Shown here: positions 43,209 through 52,233 of the stretch, piece by piece | How the letters are laid out: each line of letters begins with the position of its first letter | Numbering within the stretch: position 1 is the stretch's first letter | Assembly (NCBI GenBank): GCA_963761735.1 | Contig: CAVXHQ010000005.1 | Coordinates: forward strand, 62,001-126,000 | Direction: 5' to 3' | DNA: 64,000 bases | Source: CAVXHQ01 sp963761735 | GTDB lineage: Bacteria; Pseudomonadota; Alphaproteobacteria; Rhodobacterales; Rhodobacteraceae | Translations under genes and position numbers: made by a program | Notes under the pieces: generated by a model | What the model was told of the DNA's origin: nothing | The model's database searches: none | The model's input: only the letters and a program-made list of their open reading frames with translations

Positions 43209-44726
43209 CTACATGACCTGCTGACCGTTGACGAAGACGCTGCCGTCGGCGCGGATCTCGACGTTGGACGACAGCTGATCGTTGCCGGTCGCCGTGGCGA
43301 AGATGCCCATCATCATGCGCGGCGCCATCAGTTCTTCTTCGGCAATCAGGCCCATCGACACCAGCGTGTCCATAAGCTGATTTGCGCCGGTCACGACGAC
43401 GCTGGCCTGACCTTCGGGACGGGGCACGCCGGGGATGGTGTTCAGGTCGTCATTGTCGAAGGTGAACGCGCCGTCGCCCGTCACCTGAACGCCGACCGCG
43501 TCGATATTCAGCGTTTCGATGTCGAGAGCATAGATTTCGGCGGGCATGTCGGTGCGCATCAGGTCCATCTGCTGCGCGGGATCGAGCAGGTCGAACAGCC
43601 ATTTCATCTGACCGGTCAGGGCGATCTGGGCGGTCACCGGGTCACGGCTCAACTGTGCCGCGGGATCCACGAGGTTCCAGATATCGTCGTTGATCGTGAG
43701 ACCGGTGACGTTGAGCGAGGTGCGCACATCGGCTGGCCCGTCCGTGCGCGACAGCGGCATTTCAAATCCGATGCCGTATTGCGCAAGGTTCACGTCGATC
43801 GGGAATGGAAAATCCGGGACGGTCGACGCCTGCAGGTTCAGGTCGTTCAGGACGGTATCGTAGCGCGCGCCCGCCTCGGAAAAGGCAAAGTCGAGCGCGC
43901 CGTTGCCCGCCTGCGCAAAGCCCACGAACTGGTCTCCGTCGATGTCGACATCGGCGGTATAGGCAAGGCCGCCAAAGACATAGCCACCCGAGATGTCGAA
44001 GCCGGAGAAATCCATGTCCTGGGGATCGCCGCCGAAATCGATGTCACCGGGGATCGCCATCGAGGCGGTCAGCGTCAGATCGGCAATCTGGCCCGCGACA
44101 TTTGCGACGGCGCCTTCCTCGGGAAGGTTCAGATCCCACAGCGCGTCGACCGTCGCCGCGGCAAAGGAGTAGTCCAGACGGCGCACGTCGCCGGGCGTCG
44201 AGGTATAGGTGCCGGTCATGTTGTTGAGGGCGACGAAGGCGGTCATCGGGATCGTGTCGCCGTAATCGATGAAATCGGTAAGTTCGATGGCGTACCGCTG
44301 CACGGACATGTCATAGGTCAGCGCCGAGGCATCGCCCGACACGGTCATGTCGAGGCCGGTCTGGCGCAGGACCATGCCGATGGTCGAGGTCGGGTTGCCC
44401 TCCCAGTCGTCGAAGGTCAGCGTGATCGGATAATCTTCGGACATCTCGACCGTGACGGTGCCGTCGCCGTTTTCGGTGAACACGAGACGGGGCAGGACCG
44501 CGTCGACCGTCATGTCGCCGTCGTCCATCGCGATGGCGACGTCGGTGACGGTGACGGTGCCGCCGTCGGCAACCTCCGATCCGATGGTGATGCCGGCATC
44601 GCCGTACATATCCATGTTGGACTTCCAGTCGTCCCAGACCTGCTGCGCGGTCACTTCGGCCAGTGCTGTCGTGCCCATCAGGGCAGTGGCGAGGGCGATT
44701 GGGGCTGATAATGTGCGGATGAACAT
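43209..44726 (-). CDS. DUF2125 secreted protein (paralogue B)
   Basis: A 505-residue exported protein with signal peptide MFIRTLSAPIALATALMG, cleavage near ALAEV. Corresponding blocks in paralogue A include AEVTxxxVW at the mature N-terminus (AEVTAQQVWDDW here, AEVTTAEVWANS there), ENGDGTVTVEMSEDYPI, the DDIWNLVDPAAQLSRDP / DDLWNLFDPDGALDRAP block and a C-terminal G-V/L ending. Strongly acidic and likely beta-structured; function unknown. The start ATG has AAAGG upstream. Divergent from the SDR gene. Confidence 0.8.
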   Translation of the reverse strand: MFIRTLSAPIALATALMGTTALAEVTAQQVWDDWKSNMDMYGDAGITIGSEVADGGTVTVTDVAIAMDDGDMTVDAVLPRLVFTENGDGTVTVEMSEDYPITLTFDDWEGNPTSTIGMVLRQTGLDMTVSGDASALTYDMSVQRYAIELTDFIDYGDTIPMTAFVALNNMTGTYTSTPGDVRRLDYSFAAATVDALWDLNLPEEGAVANVAGQIADLTLTASMAIPGDIDFGGDPQDMDFSGFDISGGYVFGGLAYTADVDIDGDQFVGFAQAGNGALDFAFSEAGARYDTVLNDLNLQASTVPDFPFPIDVNLAQYGIGFEMPLSRTDGPADVRTSLNVTGLTINDDIWNLVDPAAQLSRDPVTAQIALTGQMKWLFDLLDPAQQMDLMRTDMPAEIYALDIETLNIDAVGVQVTGDGAFTFDNDDLNTIPGVPRPEGQASVVVTGANQLMDTLVSMGLIAEEELMAPRMMMGIFATATGNDQLSSNVEIRADGSVFVNGQQVM

Positions 44727-44854
44727 GATGGGACCTTTCCCTGTTGAAATACGCTTTATCTTTTCCTTGCGCCTGAGAAGGGTCAAGGTCTGGATTTCAA
44801 GGCCTGACAATAGATGCCTAAGGGCCAGAGGAAAAGACAAGGAGAGTCAGAAAC

Positions 44855-45604
44855 ATGGAAATGACCGGAAAAGTCATTCTCATTACCGGCGCAAGCCGCG
44901 GGATCGGCGCCGCGACGGCGCGCGGGTTTGCCGCCAAGGGCGCAAAGGTCGTGCTGCTGGCGCGCAATGCCGAAAGCCTCGGGGCGCTGGCGGGCGAGAT
45001 CGGCCCGGACGCGCTCGCGGTCCCCTGCGATGTCAGCCGGTACTGGGAGGTCGAGGCGGCAGTGGGGGCGGCGGTGTCCGAGTTCGGACGGCTGGACGTG
45101 ATGATCAACAATGCCGGTGTCATCGAGCCTATCGCGCATCTCGCCAGCGCCGATCCCGACGCCTGGAACCATGTGATCGACGTCAATCTGAAGGGTGTTT
45201 TCAACGGGATGCGGGCGGCGATTCCGGTGATGCGTGCGCAGGGCGGCGGCTCGATCCTCACGATTTCGTCGGGCGCCGCGTCCCACGCGATCGAGGCGTG
45301 GTCGAGCTATTGCGCCTCGAAGGCTGCGGTGAAGATGCTGACCGAATGCGCGGATCTGGAAAACCGCGCCGCCGGTATCCGCGCGATCGGTCTGTCGCCG
45401 GGCACCGTGGCGACGCAGATGCAACGCGAAATCAAGGCCAGCGGCATAAATCCCGTCAGCCGTCTGGACTGGGACGCGCATATTTCGCCCGAAACGGTGG
45501 CGCAGGCGCTGATCTGGCTGTGCGGCCGCGAGGCGGACGTGCATCTGGGCGGTGAGGTGTCGCTGCGCGACGAGGCAATCCGTGCAAAGATCGGCCTCGT
45601 GTGA
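44855..45604 (+). CDS. Short-chain dehydrogenase/reductase
   Basis: A 249-residue classical SDR: cofactor motif TGASRGIG (11-18), NNAG (85-88), catalytic Ser138 or Ser139, Tyr152 and Lys156 (YCASK), and SPGTVATQM after the active site. An Arg after the first glycine motif (LLARN) suggests NADP(H). Substrate unknown. AAGGAGAG lies upstream of the ATG. It is 53 bases upstream of the MscS-family gene and may be cotranscribed. Confidence 0.85.
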   Translation: MEMTGKVILITGASRGIGAATARGFAAKGAKVVLLARNAESLGALAGEIGPDALAVPCDVSRYWEVEAAVGAAVSEFGRLDVMINNAGVIEPIAHLASADPDAWNHVIDVNLKGVFNGMRAAIPVMRAQGGGSILTISSGAASHAIEAWSSYCASKAAVKMLTECADLENRAAGIRAIGLSPGTVATQMQREIKASGINPVSRLDWDAHISPETVAQALIWLCGREADVHLGGEVSLRDEAIRAKIGLV

Positions 45605-45657
45605 CAGGGTCCGCTCGCCGCTCCCGTGCGGGCGCGTCTCGCTGAGGGGCTGACGAC

Positions 45658-46959
45658 ATGGTATTCATCGATATGGTGCGCGACTACGCCGGGTGGAGCC
45701 GGGACCTGTCCAGAGGGTGGCTGCTGTCGCCCGCCGCCTGGACGCAGGTCGGGATGCTGGCGGGGGCGTGGTTTGTCGCCATTGCCTGCGCCCGCATCCT
45801 GCGCGCCAAACCGGCCCGGCTGATCGATCCCGGCGACGCCGTGGGCATCATCGCCCGGCTGCGCCGTTTCGTCCCGAGGGTCCTGCCGCTGCCGTTGCCG
45901 ATCTTTGCATTCGGGTTCACCGCCATCGGCAAGCAGGCGACGCCGTCGGTGTTCGGCACCGGCACGGTCATCGCCTTCGGCAAGCGGGTGTTCCTGTTTC
46001 TGGCGCCCCGCATCCTCGTCAAACAAGTCATCACCGAACCGTTCCTGAACTTTCTCGGGCGGTTCGTCCTGATCCCCATCGCGTTCCTCTATGCGCTGGG
46101 CCTGATCGAGCCTGTCTCGCTATTCCTGACGGAAACCATGGTCGGCGTGGGCAACACATCGTTCAGCGCGATGGCCATCGCGCGCGGCCTGATCGCGGGC
46201 GCCATCCTGTTCTGGCTGGGCATGTGGCGCACTCAGAAATCGGCCTCCTGTCCGGGTCATCAGCAGATGCGCCCGGCGATCCGGCAGCTGACGATCAAGG
46301 CCGCTGCGTTCTTCATCGTCGCCATCGCGTTGATCGTGCCGATGAACGTCATGGGCATCAATCTGTCATCGCCGGCGGTGATCGGCGGCGCGGTGGGTGT
46401 CGGCCTTGGGTTCGGTCTGCGAAAGATCGCGTCGAATTTCATCTCGGGGGTGATCGCGCTGGTCGAAGGGCAGGCGACGGTCGACAACGACATCGGGCTG
46501 GATGGCGGCGAGGCGGGGCGGCTCCTCAGGATGATGGCGCGCGCGACGATCCTCGAAACCTGCGACGGCCGCCGGATCTTCGTGCCGAAAGAGGATTTCA
46601 TCACCACGCGGGCGATAAATTACCCGGATGCCGGGGCCGCCAACCGCCATGAGGCGAAATTTTCGGCCAGCTCTGACACCGACATTAACCGCGTGCCCGA
46701 TATCGTCGCCGCAGCGGTGGCGACGCATCCGGACGTGCTGTCCGTTCCCGAAGGTCCGGACGTCGCGCTGTGCGGATCCGGCGACAGCGGCATCGGTTCC
46801 GTCGTGGAAATCCGGGTCAACGGGGTCGACGACGGGCTCTATAAATATACCTCCGACGTGCTGTCCCTCGTCTGGAACGCGCTGCGCGACAATGGAATCA
46901 AAATTCCGTATCCGCAGCGGGTGATCCAGTTCAAGGGCGCCCTGCCGGAGGGCATGTAG
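45658..46959 (+). CDS. MscS-family mechanosensitive ion channel
   Basis: A 433-residue inner-membrane protein with about five hydrophobic segments before the conserved pore-lining and beta domain. The pore helix region GGAVGVGLGFGLRKIASNFISG and the following GVIALVEGQATVDNDI correspond to the MscS TM3/beta signature. The C-terminal cytoplasmic domain continues to RVIQFKGALPEGM. It is probably an osmotic safety valve; the extra N-terminal segments place it outside the minimal E. coli MscS type. Confidence 0.85.
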   Translation: MVFIDMVRDYAGWSRDLSRGWLLSPAAWTQVGMLAGAWFVAIACARILRAKPARLIDPGDAVGIIARLRRFVPRVLPLPLPIFAFGFTAIGKQATPSVFGTGTVIAFGKRVFLFLAPRILVKQVITEPFLNFLGRFVLIPIAFLYALGLIEPVSLFLTETMVGVGNTSFSAMAIARGLIAGAILFWLGMWRTQKSASCPGHQQMRPAIRQLTIKAAAFFIVAIALIVPMNVMGINLSSPAVIGGAVGVGLGFGLRKIASNFISGVIALVEGQATVDNDIGLDGGEAGRLLRMMARATILETCDGRRIFVPKEDFITTRAINYPDAGAANRHEAKFSASSDTDINRVPDIVAAAVATHPDVLSVPEGPDVALCGSGDSGIGSVVEIRVNGVDDGLYKYTSDVLSLVWNALRDNGIKIPYPQRVIQFKGALPEGM

Positions 46960-46960
46960 G

Positions 46961-48160
46961 ATGACGACGGCGCTGATCGTCGGGGCGGGCCCCGCGGGTC
47001 TGATGGCCGCCGACGTGTTGTCGGCTGCGGGCGTTGCCGTCACCATTGCCGAGCAGATGCCCTCGCCCGCGCGCAAATTCCTGATGGCCGGGAAATCGGG
47101 CCTCAACATCACCAGGGCCGGCCGGGATACGGACGCACCGTTCGCCGCCGGCTATGGCGAAATGCCCGCCGCCTTCGCGCACGCCATTGCGGCGTTCGGC
47201 CCGGCTGAGGTGATCGATTGGGCGCAGGAGCTGGGGCAAGAGGTGTTCACCGGCTCCACGGGCCGGGTTTTCCCCCGCACGATGAAGGCGTCGCCGCTGC
47301 TGCGCGCCTGGTTGTTGCGGCTGGGCACACAAGGCGTGACGTTGAACCGGCGGTGGACGTGGACCGGATGGGGCGAAGCCGGCGCGCAATTCGACACGCC
47401 GGACGGCGCCCGCGAGATTGCCGCCGACATCACCGTGCTGGCGATGGGCGGTGCGAGCTGGCGCAGGCTGGGGTCCGATGGCCTCTGGGCCGCGAGAGTG
47501 ATGGAACAGGGGTTTGGCGCTGAGATACTGGCCCCGTTCGCGGCGTCGAATGTCGGGCTGCGCGTCGACTGGTCGGCGCATATGGCGCGCTGGTTCGGTG
47601 CGCCTGTCAAAGGCGTGTCCCTGAGGGTGGGCGATGACGTCAGCCGGGGGGAATGCGTCGTTTCGGCGCGCGGTCTCGAGGGCGGCGGGATCTATGCGCT
47701 GACGCCCGCGCTGCGCGGCGGCGCCGCCCTGACGGTGGATCTGTTGCCAGACATGGATGCCGCCACCGTTGCGGCGCGGATCGCGACGCAAAACTCCAAG
47801 GCGAGCCTTGCGACACAGATGCGCAAGGCACTGAAGCTCGACGGGGTGCGCGCGGCCCTGGCGCAGGAATGTGCCCGGCCGCTGGTGCGCGAGACCTTGC
47901 CGCAGGTAATGAAGGCGCTGCCGCTGACACACGCCGGGCTGCGGCCGATGGATGAGGCGATTTCCACCGCGGGCGGTCTGCGCTTTGCCGCACTCGACGG
48001 GTTTGCCCTGCGCGGCGGGCCCGACCGTTCGCAGGGCGCCCGTATCTATGCGGCGGGTGAAATGCTCGACTGGGAGGCACCGACCGGCGGCTGGCTGATC
48101 ACCGCCTGCCTGGCGACGGGGCTTGCGGCGGCACGTCAGGCGCTGGCCGAGGCCGGGTAG
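46961..48160 (+). CDS. TIGR03862/HI0933-like flavoprotein
   Basis: A 399-residue predicted FAD-binding oxidoreductase. The N-terminal dinucleotide fold is VGAGPAGLMAADVL, followed by the family block KFLMAGKSGLNITR and a later AMGGASWRRLGSDG. The C-terminal IYAAGEMLDWEAPTGGW closes the FAD domain. The reaction is unknown for this family. It starts one base after the channel gene stop and is likely in the same transcript. Confidence 0.85.
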   Translation: MTTALIVGAGPAGLMAADVLSAAGVAVTIAEQMPSPARKFLMAGKSGLNITRAGRDTDAPFAAGYGEMPAAFAHAIAAFGPAEVIDWAQELGQEVFTGSTGRVFPRTMKASPLLRAWLLRLGTQGVTLNRRWTWTGWGEAGAQFDTPDGAREIAADITVLAMGGASWRRLGSDGLWAARVMEQGFGAEILAPFAASNVGLRVDWSAHMARWFGAPVKGVSLRVGDDVSRGECVVSARGLEGGGIYALTPALRGGAALTVDLLPDMDAATVAARIATQNSKASLATQMRKALKLDGVRAALAQECARPLVRETLPQVMKALPLTHAGLRPMDEAISTAGGLRFAALDGFALRGGPDRSQGARIYAAGEMLDWEAPTGGWLITACLATGLAAARQALAEAG

Positions 48161-48335
48161 GGCGACGGACCTGAAACAATGCGCAGGCAGGGCGGGGCAC
48201 CGGCGGAATCATGCCGGGTTCGCGGCCGCGATCTGTGACATAAAATGCGCAAAAACCACGCCGGACGGGGTTCTCCCGCTTTCTTCCGGGCGTCGCACCG
48301 TCTAGGGTCCTGACAGGAACTGGGAGGGCGATCCG

Positions 48336-50495
48336 ATGGCACACGCTGAGCGCAACCACCGCAGCACCGCGTCCGTTCTGGCGATGGGGGCGGCAGTCGG
48401 CCTTGCCCTGTCCGCCGCACCGGCAGCGGCGCAGGATCAGGGCGTCACCTACGGATTTTACGGCACGCCCGGCCTGCTGGAAATGCCCGCCTCGGTCACG
48501 CCGCCCTCCGGCGACATCGCGGCCTCCGTCGGCTATTTTTCAGGCACCCGGCGCACGACGCTGACCTTTCAGGTTTCGCAAAGCCTGTCGGGCAGTTTCC
48601 GGTATTCCTCGACCGAGGATTACACGCTGCCGGGTCAGCAGCCGTTCGAAGGCTCGTATTTCGACCGGTCGTTCGATGTGGCCTACCGGTTGTGGGGGCA
48701 GGACGGCTGGCGTCCGTCGGTTACCGTCGGCCTGCGCGATTTCCTCGGCACCGGGCAATACAGCGGCGAATACATCGTCGCCACCCGCACCCTGGGCGAC
48801 AGCTTTCGCGTGTCGGCGGGTCTGGGATGGGGCCGTCTGGGAAGCTATAACGGCTTCGACAACCCGCTGGGTGTCCTTGACGACCGGTTCGAGGACCGTC
48901 CCGCCCTCGATTTCGGCGTCGGTGGCGAAGTCGAATACGACCAGTTCTTTCGCGGCGATGCAGCGGCGTTCGGCGGTGTCGAATATTATTATTCCGACAC
49001 GCTGGTCGTGAAGGCCGAATATTCGTCGGACGCCTACGTTCAGGAAACCGCGCTGGGCCTGATCGACCGGTCGTCGCCGTTCAACTTTGGCGTGACCTAT
49101 ACGCCCAGCCCGGCGATCGAGGTGACCGGCGCTTTCCTGCACGGGTCGGAATTCGGCCTTGTCGGGACGATCAATTTCAACCCCGGTGACCGGCCCAGCA
49201 CGGGCGGTTTCGACAGCCCGCCGGTGCCGGTGCTGGTCCGGCAGGGGCCGGACCGTGTCGCCACGACCTGGGACCGTATCACCCTCCCCGAAGAGACGAT
49301 TCGCGACCAGTTGCGCCGCGCTCTGGGGCGTGAGGGGATCGAAATTCAGGCTCTCGAGATCACCGACCGGACAGCCCGCATCCGCTATCAGAACAACCGC
49401 TACCGTGCCGATGCGCAGGCCCAGGGGCGCGTGGCGCGCATCATGACCGACATCCTGCCCGCCTCGGTCGAGGTCTTCGTGCTCGAGCCGACGTCGCGCG
49501 GCCTGCCGATGTCGGCCACCACGCTGCGCCGCACCGATCTCGAGACCTATGAGCTTGTCGCCGGTGGCACGGCGGCCATCGAGCAGGCGCGCGTCCTGTC
49601 GGATGCGGGCGGAAACGCCGGTCTGGTGACGTTCCCCGAAGAGGATCCGTTCAGCTGGTATCTTGCGCCCTACGGTCGTTTCGTGGTGTTCAACGCCCAG
49701 CGGGATTTCAACATCGCCGCCGGTGTCGAGGTCGGGGCCGCCTATGAGATTTCGCCCAACCTGATCCTGTCGGGATCGGTGCGCCAACAGCTCATCTCGA
49801 CAACGGGCGAGCAGGAACTGATCCCCGACGACGAAGTCCCCGGCGTGCACCCGGTGCGCCGCAACATCGGGTTCTACCTGCAAGAGGGGCCGACGGCGAT
49901 TCAGGACCTGACGCTGGCCTATAACTTCCGCCCTGCGGCAAACACCTATGGCCGCGTCACCGTCGGCCTGCTCGAGTTGATGTACGCCGGGATCTCGACC
50001 GAGGTTCTGTACGCGCCCGTCGATACGCGCTGGGCCGCGGGCCTTGAAGTCAACTATGTGACGCAGCGCGATTTCGACGGCGGTTTCGGCCTGCGCGACT
50101 ATGACAACGTGAACGGTCACGCCTCGCTCTATTACGATTTCGGATCGGATTTCGAGGCGCAGGTGGACGTGGGCCGCTATCTGGCGGGCGACTGGGGCAC
50201 GACGCTGTCGCTGAACCGGACATTCGACAACGGCTGGCGCGTCGGGGCCTATGCCTCGTTCACCGACATCGCCTTCGAGGATTTCGGCGAAGGCTCCTTT
50301 GACAAGGGCATCTCCATCGAGGTGCCGCTCGACTGGGTTCTGGGTCAGCCGACGCAGCGCACGATTTCCAATACGCTGGCCTCGCTGACGCGGGACGGCG
50401 GTGCGCGTCTGAACGTCGAAGGGCGTCTGTACGAGACGGTCCGTGACGGGCATCTCGAAGATTTGTCCGACGGCTGGGGAAGGTTCTGGAGATGA
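48336..50495 (+). CDS. yjbH: YjbH-like outer-membrane exopolysaccharide protein
   Basis: A 719-residue probable outer-membrane beta-barrel protein of the YjbH/GfcD family, linked in E. coli to exopolysaccharide production with YjbEFG. A signal peptide (cleavage near AAAQDQ) precedes the family N-terminus YGFYGTPGLLEMPAS. The long second half alternates aromatic strands (RFVVFNAQRDFNIAAGVEVG, RTFDNGWRVGAYASFTDIAF) and ends with RFWR. yjbF follows with a four-base overlap; no yjbG lies beside them. Confidence 0.88.
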   Translation: MAHAERNHRSTASVLAMGAAVGLALSAAPAAAQDQGVTYGFYGTPGLLEMPASVTPPSGDIAASVGYFSGTRRTTLTFQVSQSLSGSFRYSSTEDYTLPGQQPFEGSYFDRSFDVAYRLWGQDGWRPSVTVGLRDFLGTGQYSGEYIVATRTLGDSFRVSAGLGWGRLGSYNGFDNPLGVLDDRFEDRPALDFGVGGEVEYDQFFRGDAAAFGGVEYYYSDTLVVKAEYSSDAYVQETALGLIDRSSPFNFGVTYTPSPAIEVTGAFLHGSEFGLVGTINFNPGDRPSTGGFDSPPVPVLVRQGPDRVATTWDRITLPEETIRDQLRRALGREGIEIQALEITDRTARIRYQNNRYRADAQAQGRVARIMTDILPASVEVFVLEPTSRGLPMSATTLRRTDLETYELVAGGTAAIEQARVLSDAGGNAGLVTFPEEDPFSWYLAPYGRFVVFNAQRDFNIAAGVEVGAAYEISPNLILSGSVRQQLISTTGEQELIPDDEVPGVHPVRRNIGFYLQEGPTAIQDLTLAYNFRPAANTYGRVTVGLLELMYAGISTEVLYAPVDTRWAAGLEVNYVTQRDFDGGFGLRDYDNVNGHASLYYDFGSDFEAQVDVGRYLAGDWGTTLSLNRTFDNGWRVGAYASFTDIAFEDFGEGSFDKGISIEVPLDWVLGQPTQRTISNTLASLTRDGGARLNVEGRLYETVRDGHLEDLSDGWGRFWR

Positions 50496-51190
50496 CCTCG
50501 ATGCACACGAAACCCACAGTGTCGCAAAAGTTTCGGCGCGGATTTGGCGGTCTGGCGGCACTCGTGCTTGTGGCCGGATGCAGCAGCAGCGGCGATGTAT
50601 CGCCCGTCGTGGCCATCGCGCGGTCGATTGTCCCCGCCATCGGTCAGGTGCCCGGTCTGGCGCCACCGCCCGAAACGGTGCCGGCCGGTTTCGCTGCCAC
50701 GGACATCGCCGCCGACACGTCGGATTACCGTCTGATGTTCCTGCCGATCATCGGCGAGGCCGCTCCCGGCCGACTTATCGCCGACAACGGAAACGCGCAG
50801 ACCTTTCTGTCGCAGTCCGGCTATTCGGCGGCCTATGTCGACGATATCCTCGTCGCGACCCGCGGCCTGGGCGAAGACCTTCTTGCCGCCGACGTCCGTG
50901 GCCTGCGCGCCGCGATCGCGCGGGGCAGCGGCACAATCCGGCGCACGCACGACATGCTCGGCGATCTAGACCAGATCGTGTCCGAGACCTTCGACTGCGA
51001 GGTCGTCACCGCCGGGCGCGAGATCGTCGATCTCGGCACCCGCCAGGTCGAGGCGACGAAGATCACCGAGACCTGCCGGGGCAGCCGCACGGGATTCGCG
51101 AATACCTATTGGCTGGAGGGCGGCGTCATCGTCTCGTCGTTGCAGTTCATTTCGGCATCGACGAATTATCTCCGGATTGCGCGCCTCTGA
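50492..51190 (+). CDS. yjbF: YjbF/GfcB-like lipoprotein
   Basis: A 232-residue envelope lipoprotein with lipobox LVAGC (lipidated C30) after a basic leader. The YjbF region is recognisable as LIADNGNAQTFLSQSGYSAAYVDDILVATRG-like sequence ending in YWLEGGVIVSSLQFISASTNYLRI. The ATG overlaps the yjbH stop as ATGA, so the two are translationally coupled. With YjbH it probably assists secretion or modification of a capsule or exopolysaccharide. Confidence 0.85.
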   Translation: MTSMHTKPTVSQKFRRGFGGLAALVLVAGCSSSGDVSPVVAIARSIVPAIGQVPGLAPPPETVPAGFAATDIAADTSDYRLMFLPIIGEAAPGRLIADNGNAQTFLSQSGYSAAYVDDILVATRGLGEDLLAADVRGLRAAIARGSGTIRRTHDMLGDLDQIVSETFDCEVVTAGREIVDLGTRQVEATKITETCRGSRTGFANTYWLEGGVIVSSLQFISASTNYLRIARL

Positions 51191-51892
51191 ACCGTCACCG
51201 GTCTGGTATCGACGTGTCGTTTTCGGATCTCGGCTCCGGCACCGGGCCCGTCGACTTGTGATATAAAGACACCGCGAGCGTCCCGCCGCGCTTTCCGGCG
51301 CCCTGAAAAAGGGTCGCCGGGGGCAGAGGCATGGCCAGGCCCGCTTCGGTATCGAACCGGCTGCGCGACAGTCGTCCGAATACCGCGGGCAATTGCGCGG
51401 GCGATCCGCCGCCGAATAGAATCCCCCCGATCCCGCTTGCCGTAGGCCGATGCAATTTGAGTATCCGCGGCAATTGCGGCGGGCTCCGACGATATGGAAA
51501 TGGTTAGAATCAACCTAACGGGCGCATATTCGCCGATGGAATCGAACTGCGCACTTTTTTAGCCACGGGGCCGCGCCGAACGATGACGGACCGCGTCAAA
51601 TCATGCCCCGTCGCTGCCTGCAGGGCCAGATTTCCTATCCATTGTCGCATCTTAGGCAAAAGTGTATTGTTTATCACAGGGTTGTTCGCCGGTGGTCACA
51701 ACCCGGAAAGTTCCTTTTCGGGGCCTCAGTAATGACTTGCTCATGGGCGCGGTTCCCGCCACTGTTGCAATATTGCCCGGCAGCGTGTTTGCCGTATCGA
51801 CTTGGCGGACCTCCACGGGAGAACCGTCTTGAGTTCCAAATTCAAGTTCGCTATGCCTACCGCAACGCTTTGTTTAACACTGGAGTAATAAC
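51191..51892. other. 702-base intergenic region with structured leader, no convincing gene
   Basis: Open frames here are short and lack recognisable motifs or ribosome sites. Base composition is more AT-rich than the neighbours. Visible structures include GTTAG/CTAAC (51503-51519) and GGGTTGT/ACAACCC (51679-51685 with 51698-51704) about 190 bases before the small gene start. It probably holds the yjbF 3' end and a long leader or small RNA for the next gene. GGAG precedes that start. Confidence 0.5.
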
Positions 51893-52117
51893 ATGCGCTT
51901 GATCTCGACCATCGCCGCCGCTGCTGTCATGACGACTGTTGCCGGTTCCGCTTTCGCAGGCGGTTTCGCCACTGAAATCGTTGAGACGCCCGTCGTCGTC
52001 ATCGATCCGGTTGTCGCACCCGCAGGCTCGCTGCCGGGCTGGGTTGTCCCCGCCGCCGTTGCAGTTGCCCTCATCGCAGTCGCAACCAGCGGCTCCGACG
52101 ACGACTACAACGACTAA
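51893..52117 (+). CDS. Small secreted/membrane protein, YjbE/GfcA-like
   Basis: A 74-residue protein with signal peptide (cleavage near AFAGGF), a short acidic/Val-rich middle (EIVETPVVVIDPVV), a Pro-Gly-Trp turn (SLPGWVVP) and a hydrophobic segment (AAVAVALIAVATS) ending in a very acidic tail (GSDDDYND). E. coli YjbE has a comparable layout and lies in the yjbEFGH operon; here yjbH-yjbF end 700 bases upstream. The YjbE link is inference. A clear terminator follows. Confidence 0.7.
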   Translation: MRLISTIAAAAVMTTVAGSAFAGGFATEIVETPVVVIDPVVAPAGSLPGWVVPAAVAVALIAVATSGSDDDYND

Positions 52118-52154
52118 GTTCTCGATCACCAATTTTAGTGATTGGAAGTTTGAG

Positions 52155-52188
52155 AGGCGGTCCCGAAAGGGCCGTCTCCTTTCTTTTG
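52155..52188 (+). terminator. Terminator after the YjbE-like gene
   Basis: GAGGCGGtCCC pairs with GGGCCGTCTC (52155-52165 with 52170-52179) around a GAAA tetraloop, with one bulge and one G-T pair. A T-rich tail CTTTCTTTT follows, ending before holA, which converges on it. Confidence 0.8.
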
Positions 52189-52233
52189 GCGAGCCCGATA
52201 TCTCGATGGTCCCGGTGCCGGCGATCGTTCGGC

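Noticed and set aside
48540..50666. 708-codon minus-strand open frame antisense to yjbH/yjbF
   Set aside because: No motif, signal or ribosome site; opposite strand has family-level matches.
51195..51473. 92-codon minus-strand open frame in the yjbF-microprotein spacer
   Set aside because: No ribosome site, motif or sensible composition; likely chance.
51603..51902. 99-codon plus-strand open frame overlapping the microprotein start
   Set aside because: Cys/Arg/Trp-rich composition without motifs; overlaps a better-supported small gene with its own GGAG site.
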